DNA of 31,240 nt from JAIOSM01 sp023143455. GTDB lineage: Bacteria; Desulfobacterota; Desulfobacteria; Desulfobacterales; Desulfobacteraceae. The notes under the pieces were generated by a model. The model searched no databases. It saw only the letters and a list, made by a program, of their open reading frames with translations, and was not told the DNA's origin. How positions within the stretch are numbered: position 1 is the first letter of the stretch; every line of letters starts with the position of its first letter. The stretch spans positions 1-31,240 of the forward strand of contig DAOVTW010000040.1 of the NCBI GenBank assembly GCA_030632885.1, written 5' to 3'. The translations under genes were made by a program, and so were the position numbers. Below are positions 26,153 to 31,240 of this stretch, in pieces.

Positions 26153-26449
26153 ATGATTATTATTTCTAATGTTACATATCCACCAGAAAGTGCCCGTGAA
26201 ATAGCAAAACGTTTTCTTATCGCACCTGCACTGCCAGAGTTTTTACAAAAAAAAGGACCTTATGTCTCAGCAAACAGACCTGAAGGTGTTCATTCAATAA
26301 CTTTATATGAAGTAGACAATTCCCGCCTTGCCGAAGGGCTTCAAGCTGTTGGTAAAAGCTTGGCTGTCTATTTTGGTGTGCCTGGTTATTCTTATGATAT
26401 TATACCATATTACGAAACCGAAGAAGGACTCAGAATTCTCGGTATGTAA
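26153..26449 (+). CDS. Small conserved-looking protein of unknown function (98 aa)
   Basis: A 98-residue soluble protein. Alternating strands and helices (MIIISNVTYP, SAREIAKRFL, VHSITLYEVD, RLAEGLQAVGKSLAVYF, YSYDIIPYYE) suggest a small alpha/beta, possibly dimeric ferredoxin-like barrel fold. I do not recognise a family. AAGGAG at 26138-26143 supports the ATG. It stands 19 bases before the TrpR-like gene and shares its upstream repeats at 26074-26106. Confidence 0.7.
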   Translation: MIIISNVTYPPESAREIAKRFLIAPALPEFLQKKGPYVSANRPEGVHSITLYEVDNSRLAEGLQAVGKSLAVYFGVPGYSYDIIPYYETEEGLRILGM

Positions 26450-26468
26450 ATCATCAAAGGAAATTTTT

Positions 26469-26744
26469 ATGCAAACAGATAAGAGTTTACTTCAAGTTAT
26501 TTGTACAATTTCAGATGTTGATGATTTAAATTCTTTCTTTAAAGAACTTTTTACCTCAGCTGAGCTTTCGGATTTTTCATTAAGATGGAAACTTATGAAG
26601 GATCTCTATTCAGGATTACCACAGCGAAAAATTGCTGAAAAATATGGGATAAGCCTTTGTAAAATAACAAGAGGTTCAAAGGTTTTAAAAAAAGATAACT
26701 CATTTGTGTTAAAAATATTGAATCAATCAGAGCTTTATCCATGA
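26469..26744 (+). CDS. TrpR-family transcriptional repressor
   Basis: A 91-residue, all-helical DNA-binding protein of the Trp repressor family. The helix-turn-helix is at about 51-74, with LPQRKIAEKYGISLCKITRGSK; QRKIA and KITRGS match TrpR closely. The N-terminal helices (FFKELFTSAELSDFSLRWKLM) form the dimer interface. E. coli TrpR binds tryptophan as co-repressor; whether this one does is not visible. AAAGGA eight bases upstream supports the ATG at 26469, although the frame is open further up inside the neighbouring gene. No trp genes are in the window. Likely co-transcribed with the 98-residue gene and perhaps self-regulating. Confidence 0.85.
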   Translation: MQTDKSLLQVICTISDVDDLNSFFKELFTSAELSDFSLRWKLMKDLYSGLPQRKIAEKYGISLCKITRGSKVLKKDNSFVLKILNQSELYP

Positions 26745-26799
26745 GAGAAGGAAGGTTAACATCATCTCTCCCGATTTAGAAAGGGTTCAAAGGTTATTT

Positions 26800-27399
26800 T
26801 TAAATAATATCAATAAGCTCTATAGCTAGCTTACTCCAGAGTTCCAAGTTTAGTGTACTAACCTTTTTAGTCTCAACCCATTGGAAATCAACAAGTTCAT
26901 CACCGCCAATATAGTCATTTTTATTATTGGTAAGAATCATGAAAACCACACCAATATGAACAGATCCGACATCAGTCGCTTCTTCATTTATTACCCCTGC
27001 AAAAACTGGTTTATCCCCAACACCAATTTTTTCTAATTCCTCATCAAGCTCTCGTTGTATACCTGCTATAACTATGTCTTTGATTGAGTCTGGGTTTTTG
27101 TTTGCATCAATTGGATTAATATGTCCTCCAATACCAATAGACCATAGGTCGTGAAGCCTTTCTTCACTCCCTTTTCGTTTATAAACCGCAATGTGTTTTA
27201 AGTCTTTTGTCTGAATAACTATATAGGGTATAATTTGTTTGAAATCAGGATTGTTTTCAATAACTTCTCTTGCTTTAAACTCAAAATCAAAGGTTGAACA
27301 TGTTTTAAAAAAAATGGATTCATTTAATTTTAAAATAGTTTTTTTTTGGACCCATTTCTCAGGCAAATCTTTTCTTTTCATGCATAATACTTTTTCCAT
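26800..27399 (-). CDS. Nudix hydrolase family protein
   Basis: A 199-residue protein with a Nudix-like core: WSIGIGGHINPID, then AGIQRELDEELEKIG. The catalytic REL-x-EE part is intact (R116-E121). The distance from the Gly (G92) to R116 is 24 residues instead of the usual 13-14, so the Nudix box has an insertion of about 10 residues (about 93-105), and the first Glu of the box is an Asp. It may hydrolyse a nucleoside diphosphate derivative, but the substrate cannot be inferred. The ATG at 27399 has AAAGGATG just ahead. It is 89 bases downstream of the ArsA-like gene on the same strand and may share its transcript. Confidence 0.82.
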   Translation of the reverse strand: MEKVLCMKRKDLPEKWVQKKTILKLNESIFFKTCSTFDFEFKAREVIENNPDFKQIIPYIVIQTKDLKHIAVYKRKGSEERLHDLWSIGIGGHINPIDANKNPDSIKDIVIAGIQRELDEELEKIGVGDKPVFAGVINEEATDVGSVHIGVVFMILTNNKNDYIGGDELVDFQWVETKKVSTLNLELWSKLAIELIDII

Positions 27400-27488
27400 T
27401 CATACATCCTTTAGAATATGGTAATTAATTTGTTAAATCTGTTTAACATTTTTTAAGTTTTGTGAATATAGATTTTTATCTATTTAGG

Positions 27489-28418
27489 TTAGAATTTTTT
27501 TAGTAGATAATCAGTAGATAGTTTGTTTTTTATAATAAAATCCTGTAATACTTTTTCACCGATTAAAGGGATATCAGAAAAGGGAAGGTGTTTAATTCGA
27601 TCATATAAAGGCATGGTTTTCAAATTAATATGACCTGAATCAATGTTTTGCTTATTGTTACAAATAAGGCCTTTGGTAGTTATATTAAAGGTATCAAGAT
27701 CTTTAATAATTCGGTTAGTCTCATTAATTGAAAGTAAATCATGATTAAAAATTACATAAAGGCTTGATTGGCAGTCATTATTTAAATTATTTTGAAAAAT
27801 ATTTTTTAAGTTGAGATATGTTCCTTTTATTGATTTTATTTTTTCAAGAACTTTGTCACGCTCAAATTCTTTTCCTGCAAATTTGATTTTGGATATAATC
27901 TCCTTTTTTTTGTATATTTCAAGTCTTAATTTTTCAAGTTGTTCAATCCAGATCAAAGATAGAGAAGGGAGATTGAAAAACCTTAACGCAACAGCAGTTG
28001 GAGGCATATCAATAATCAGGCAGTCATAATTTTTAAATTTTTCTCGTATTCTCATAAAAGCTGTAACCAACGCATATTCTTCCATTCCAGGAGAATATTT
28101 TAGTACATCAAAATAGCCTTCTAAGTTAAAAGCAGTAAGATATGAGTAGCTTTTTTTTACATCTTTAAGGGTTTCTTTTAAATATCTTTTAATTTCTTTG
28201 TCTCGGTTAATTTGAAGCACGTCTAAAAAAGGAGATATTGGAAATGGTTTGTCAGAAAAGTTTTGATTAAATATGTCAGCCTGGTTATGTGCGTAGTCAA
28301 AGCTTACAAGAGCAACCTTTTTCCCCTTATTCGAAAAAATCATTGATACAAGAGCAGATGTGGTAGACTTACCAGTTCCACCTTTACCTATAAAAAATAT
28401 AATCTCAGGGTATTTCAT
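27489..28418 (-). CDS. ArsA/Get3-type ATPase (MinD-like P-loop)
   Basis: A 309-residue SIMIBI-class ATPase. The deviant Walker A is GKGGTGKST at 11-19, with the signature lysine of dimerising ATPases. VSFDYAHNQADIF (39-51) matches the ArsA/Get3 switch I (STDPAHNLSD), with D48 as the likely catalytic Asp, and IIDMPPTAVALRFFNLPSL matches switch II (DTAPTGHTLRLL). It has one ATPase unit, not two as in E. coli ArsA, and no CxxC zinc motif as in Get3. No arsenic genes are nearby. It starts 4 bases after the stop of the 103-residue gene and so is part of a three-gene operon with it and the membrane protein. Confidence 0.85.
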   Translation of the reverse strand: MKYPEIIFFIGKGGTGKSTTSALVSMIFSNKGKKVALVSFDYAHNQADIFNQNFSDKPFPISPFLDVLQINRDKEIKRYLKETLKDVKKSYSYLTAFNLEGYFDVLKYSPGMEEYALVTAFMRIREKFKNYDCLIIDMPPTAVALRFFNLPSLSLIWIEQLEKLRLEIYKKKEIISKIKFAGKEFERDKVLEKIKSIKGTYLNLKNIFQNNLNNDCQSSLYVIFNHDLLSINETNRIIKDLDTFNITTKGLICNNKQNIDSGHINLKTMPLYDRIKHLPFSDIPLIGEKVLQDFIIKNKLSTDYLLKKF

Positions 28419-28422
28419 TTTT

Positions 28423-28734
28423 TTAACCTATATCAAATGTTGAAAAAAGCTTGGATAATGGTTCGTTTGAAGTATTAATTCGCTCCAATAATAAAACAAT
28501 ATCTTTTTCCATAAAAGGAAGTAGATCTAATGATATTTGAACGGGAGGAGCTGGCATTCCAACAAATGAACCCTGTACAAGAAGAGCAAAAATATATTCA
28601 AGCTCTTCAAGTTCAGCTCCAGCACCTTCAATTGCCTTGGTTCTGGCGACTTCATCCGCAATTTTGAAAGAAGATATCAGGCTTAGTTTTATTTTCTTTA
28701 ATACTTTAGTAATATGAGAATTAAAACTATTCAT
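28423..28734 (-). CDS. Small helical protein of unknown function (103 aa)
   Basis: A 103-residue, soluble, mainly helical protein: SHITKVLKKIKLSLISSFKI, then AIEGAGAELEELEYIFALL, then FVGMPAPPVQISLDLLPFM. I do not recognise a family. Its ATG at 28734 overlaps the stop of the membrane-protein gene by 8 bases and it has no clear ribosome site, so translation is probably coupled; the frame is open further upstream, but those codons overlap the membrane protein and read as an artefact. Four bases separate it from the ArsA-like ATPase. A partner or cargo adaptor of the ATPase is a reasonable inference. Confidence 0.68.
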   Translation of the reverse strand: MNSFNSHITKVLKKIKLSLISSFKIADEVARTKAIEGAGAELEELEYIFALLVQGSFVGMPAPPVQISLDLLPFMEKDIVLLLERINTSNEPLSKLFSTFDIG

Positions 28735-29161
28735 TAATTCTAAATAATTTTTTATCAAAATCAATTCGTTTTTTGGCAGGGAAGTAATAATAAATTGCGT
28801 AAAGCGAAAACATAATAATACTTGCAGTATAGAATTTTTCAAATTCACAAACAATAGCAATAAAAGCAAAAAAAGGAGTTAACAAGGAGATGCTGATAAG
28901 TCTTTTTTCAAATTTAATAAAGCTATTGATTGGTACTTCTTTCTCATTACGCATAAAATGTGCAAAAAGAGACCTTAAAAAAAGAGGACCCGCAATTGCT
29001 GTAATTGATGATAAAATAAAAAAAAGTACTGGAAAAAAAGAAGGGGGAGACAATTTTGTAAAATCGGAAAACTGAAATATTTCAGACGCGCCAAATATTA
29101 GGAAAAGAGAAATAGTTGGGGCAATGAGTTTTAAATAGTGTTTTTTTAAGTCTGATAGCAT
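28727..29161 (-). CDS. Four-helix integral membrane protein of unknown function (144 aa)
   Basis: A 144-residue membrane protein with four predicted hydrophobic segments at about residues 10-28 (LIAPTISLFLIFGASEIF), 41-66 (FFPVLFFILSSITAIAGPLF), 88-107 (LISISLLTPFFAFIAIVCEF) and 109-127 (FYTASIIMFSLYAIYYYF), ending in a basic tail (AKKRIDFDKK). A positive loop (FEKR) lies between segments two and three. I do not recognise it. The ribosome site is weak (CGGATG). It is the first gene of the unit with the small helical protein and the ArsA-like ATPase and lies downstream of cstA beyond a terminator-like hairpin. Confidence 0.72.
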   Translation of the reverse strand: MLSDLKKHYLKLIAPTISLFLIFGASEIFQFSDFTKLSPPSFFPVLFFILSSITAIAGPLFLRSLFAHFMRNEKEVPINSFIKFEKRLISISLLTPFFAFIAIVCEFEKFYTASIIMFSLYAIYYYFPAKKRIDFDKKLFRINE

Positions 29162-29196
29162 TTAAACATCCGTATATAAAAAGAGGGGAAATATTG

Positions 29197-29233
29197 AATC
29201 TCGAGCAACCTTCAATCGAGGTTGCTCGAGATT
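29197..29233 (-). terminator. Perfect 14-bp inverted repeat, likely cstA terminator
   Basis: AATCTCGAGCAACC (29197-29210) and GGTTGCTCGAGATT (29220-29233) pair perfectly around a 9-base loop. It begins 12 bases after the cstA stop. The tract beyond it on the minus strand (CAATATTTCCCCTCTTTTT) is only partly T-rich, so it may act as a partial terminator or RNA 3'-end stabiliser before the membrane-protein gene. Confidence 0.7.
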
Positions 29234-29245
29234 ATTTATTGAATA

Positions 29246-30961
29246 TTAAGCTTCTTTTTTTGTGTTGAAAAATTTAATTAATCCTTCAACAGAGACCCAA
29301 ATAGCGATTATTAAGATAATTGCGTTGATGACCTGGAGTAAAACATTATCATTTGTTCCAAATTTTGTTTGGTTTAGGAAAAGCGCCCATATTGTCATTA
29401 TTACCATAAAAATAGCTGGGATCCCTGAAATCATCCATTTATATCCACCTTTTGTTTTAAGATAGACTGTAATAATAATAAGGACAAGCCCTGCAAGTGT
29501 CTGATTGACAGCTCCAAACAAAGGCCATAATTTAAGAGCACCTTTTCCTCCTGCACCTGTTGCAAAGGCAAGAACAAGAGCTGTGCCAACAGCGATAAAT
29601 GTTGCAATATATTTTCCTGTGAGGAAATTTAGTTTAATACTTCCAAAGAGTTCAGAAAGAATATATCTTTGAATTCTTGTAGCTGTATCAAGCGTTGTTC
29701 CTGCAAAAGATGCAACAAAAACACCCATAATAACTACGCCTATTTTAAAAGATATACCTGTTGATGCTATCATATTAGCTGATCCATTAACAAAGGCAGC
29801 AATTTTTGATCCTAGACCTGCAGCAGCAGCCCACGAAGAATAATGGGTGGTCCATGCAGCCACGCCAACTAAAGTTTCACCAGATTTGGTGACATACCCC
29901 ATTCCAATTCCAGCAGAAACAGCAATAATAACTAATGTAGCAAGCGTTCCTTCCATGAGCATTGAGCCATATCCTACAAATAAAGAATCACTTTCATTCC
30001 TTACTTGTTTAGATGATGTACCAGAGGAAACAAGGGAATGAAAACCGGATATTGCGCCACATGCAATAGTTATGAAAAGAAATGGCCACATTGGTGGAGC
30101 TTTTGCAGGCGCCATTTGAATTGCTGGTGCAACAATATCAAGGTTTCCAGAAAAGGCAGAAAAGATAACACCAAGGATTAAAAGAGTCATGGCAACAAGG
30201 AGTTGATGTGAATTTATAAAGTCCCGGGGTTGCAGTAGAGTAGTAACAGGAAGAACTGATGCAATAAAGGCATAGATGAGAAGTATAATCGTCCAGACGC
30301 CAGTTGGAGGAATTCCGGCTATTATAGGCATTTTTATAGGGAAATAGGCTCCAATAGCAACCGTGATATACATGACTATAACGGCGATAATAGACCATGT
30401 TATGATGTTTTTACCTTTTTTGTATATCAGATGTCCAAGGTAAAGAGCTATCAAAATTTCACACCATACTGGAAATACAGCCACTGGATACATTGCAAAT
30501 ACAACAGCAATAACAAGTCCAAAAATTGCAATAACAATCCAGAGCTCAAGAAATGCAATGAGAAAGAATAAAAATTTGGTACGGTTATTAACATATTTAC
30601 CAGTATAATCAGCAACAGATTTCCCCTGGTTTCTCATGGAAATAATTAAAGCGCCAAAATCATGTACAGCTCCCATAAATATGCTTCCAAAAAATACCCA
30701 TATTAATGCTGGTACCCAACCCCATATGATAGCAATAGCAGGTCCGACAATAGGACCTGTGCCAGCTATAGAAGTAAAATGATGCCCAAAAATAACTTCT
30801 TTTTTTGTAGGCACATAGTCAACTCCATCTTCAAGTTCAATTGAAGGTACTGAAGCATCTGAAGAAAGTTTGAAAATTTTGTTACCAATGAATTTGCCGT
30901 ACAGGCTGTACATGATGATGTAGCCTATAAAAGCAACAACCATAATTAGTAATGCTTGCAT
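29246..30961 (-). CDS. cstA: CstA-family peptide/pyruvate transporter (carbon starvation protein A)
   Basis: A 571-residue polytopic inner-membrane protein, the shorter form compared with 701 in E. coli. Family motifs are present in order: GHHFTSIAGTGPIVGPAIAI, FMGAVHDFGALIISMRNQG, SVADYTGKYV, then the stretch ISGFHSLVSSGTSSKQ and VASFAGTTLDTATRIQRYI. Relatives import peptides or pyruvate and are induced on carbon starvation. AAAAAGGAG before the ATG at 30961 supports the start. It has its own promoter (31036-31064) and is divergent from the gene at the right edge. It may act with the starvation-type PrkA operon, but that is only a thematic link. Confidence 0.93.
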   Translation of the reverse strand: MQALLIMVVAFIGYIIMYSLYGKFIGNKIFKLSSDASVPSIELEDGVDYVPTKKEVIFGHHFTSIAGTGPIVGPAIAIIWGWVPALIWVFFGSIFMGAVHDFGALIISMRNQGKSVADYTGKYVNNRTKFLFFLIAFLELWIVIAIFGLVIAVVFAMYPVAVFPVWCEILIALYLGHLIYKKGKNIITWSIIAVIVMYITVAIGAYFPIKMPIIAGIPPTGVWTIILLIYAFIASVLPVTTLLQPRDFINSHQLLVAMTLLILGVIFSAFSGNLDIVAPAIQMAPAKAPPMWPFLFITIACGAISGFHSLVSSGTSSKQVRNESDSLFVGYGSMLMEGTLATLVIIAVSAGIGMGYVTKSGETLVGVAAWTTHYSSWAAAAGLGSKIAAFVNGSANMIASTGISFKIGVVIMGVFVASFAGTTLDTATRIQRYILSELFGSIKLNFLTGKYIATFIAVGTALVLAFATGAGGKGALKLWPLFGAVNQTLAGLVLIIITVYLKTKGGYKWMISGIPAIFMVIMTIWALFLNQTKFGTNDNVLLQVINAIILIIAIWVSVEGLIKFFNTKKEA

Positions 30962-31035
30962 TGATTAGTCTCCTTTTTAAAATTAATATTGATATGACAA
31001 AAACTTACCAATCTAATAAAAATAGCTACTGATTT

Positions 31036-31064
31036 TATCTAAACTGGTGGTGTTTTTTTGTCAA
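31036..31064 (-). promoter_or_regulatory. Possible cstA promoter
   Basis: On the minus strand TTGACA (31059-31064) is perfect and 17 bases later stands TAGATA (31036-31041), a weak -10 box. The start codon is about 75 bases downstream. Confidence 0.45.
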
Positions 31065-31066
31065 GG

Positions 31067-31093
31067 AATAAATATTTATAAAAAATATTTATT
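31067..31093. repeat. AT-rich inverted repeat between cstA and the right-edge gene
   Basis: AATAAATATTT (31067-31077) and AAATATTTATT (31083-31093) form a perfect 11-base inverted repeat with a 5-base centre, right beside the cstA -35 box. It could be a regulator site or simply AT-rich sequence. Confidence 0.4.
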
Positions 31094-31192
31094 GATAACC
31101 TATAAAATTGATAAATGTTTACAAAGTAAGGGTTGTTGTGTTAATGGATTTAAGAATGAAAACTAATATTACAATTATTTTATAAAGTGTCT

Positions 31193-31240
31193 ATGAATAT
31201 TAAAGAAAAAGTTCTTGTTACAGGAGGAGGAGGTTTTTTA
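31193..31240 (+). CDS. N-terminus of a Rossmann-fold NAD(P)-dependent epimerase/dehydratase-like protein (partial)
   Basis: The ATG at 31193 opens a frame of 16 codons to the window edge: basic start, then VLVTGGGGFL. This is the first strand and Gly-rich loop of an extended short-chain dehydrogenase (GxxGxxG). No strong ribosome site is seen, and an in-frame GTG lies two codons upstream. The rest is outside the window, so only the fold can be stated. Confidence 0.6.
   Translation, partial: MNIKEKVLVTGGGGFL

Noticed and set aside
28735..28869. Upstream extension of the 103-residue protein
   Set aside because: The added codons overlap the membrane-protein gene in another frame, and the extra sequence looks like antisense/out-of-frame product; the ATG at 28734 gives a neat 8-base overlap.

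Overview
The window is a low-GC stretch of bacterial chromosome with tightly packed genes. Several things point to an anaerobic deltaproteobacterium of the Desulfobacterales (Desulfobacter/Desulfobacula-like) type: a sigma-70 factor with a long Lys-rich linker, a type A RNase P RNA, a lone cytoplasmic NrtA/SsuA-type binding protein, and a PrkA-DUF444-SpoVR cluster. This placement is inferred from gene content, not from a database search.

Layout. Positions 1-102 hold the tail of an unidentified gene. Next come glycogen phosphorylase (530-3004), an EAL/HDOD signalling protein (3048-4295), a broken isochorismatase-family gene (4335-4621) and a minus-strand HExxH protein (4640-5275). From 5517 to 10785 there is a housekeeping run of hisB, hisA, dnaG, rpoD and tRNA(CAU). 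The his promoter (5382-5410) and the tRNA promoter (10653-10681) are both visible, and a strong terminator closes the run at 10852-10887. A second run follows: a Nif3-like protein, a coiled-coil zinc-ribbon protein, rnpB, a large protein ending in an HPr domain, ispD, and a signal-less ABC-type binding protein. It ends against a convergent minus-strand putative regulator with five IDDLS repeats (16056-17087). Positions 17561-18384 hold a two-gene unit whose base composition is noticeably richer in G+C than its surroundings; the second gene has a DUF4388-like domain.

The most interesting part is 18737-25946, a four-gene operon behind a good sigma-70 promoter. It encodes a PrkA-type AAA+ protein kinase, a DUF444 von Willebrand A protein, a SpoVR-family protein, and a second, larger and divergent PrkA-type protein with a different P-loop. 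In enterobacteria the corresponding yeaG, yeaH and ycgB genes belong to the stationary-phase and starvation response. The added second PrkA paralogue makes this a four-part stress-signalling module whose mechanism is undescribed as far as I know.

After this come a small unknown protein with a TrpR-family repressor (26153-26744), then a minus-strand block. Read in transcription order that block is: the peptide/pyruvate transporter CstA, a terminator-like hairpin, a four-helix membrane protein, a 103-residue helical protein overlapping it by 8 nt, an ArsA/Get3-type ATPase 4 nt later, and a Nudix hydrolase. The membrane protein, small protein and ArsA-like ATPase form a second candidate for an undescribed system. 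The window ends in the first 16 codons of a Rossmann-fold (epimerase-like) gene.
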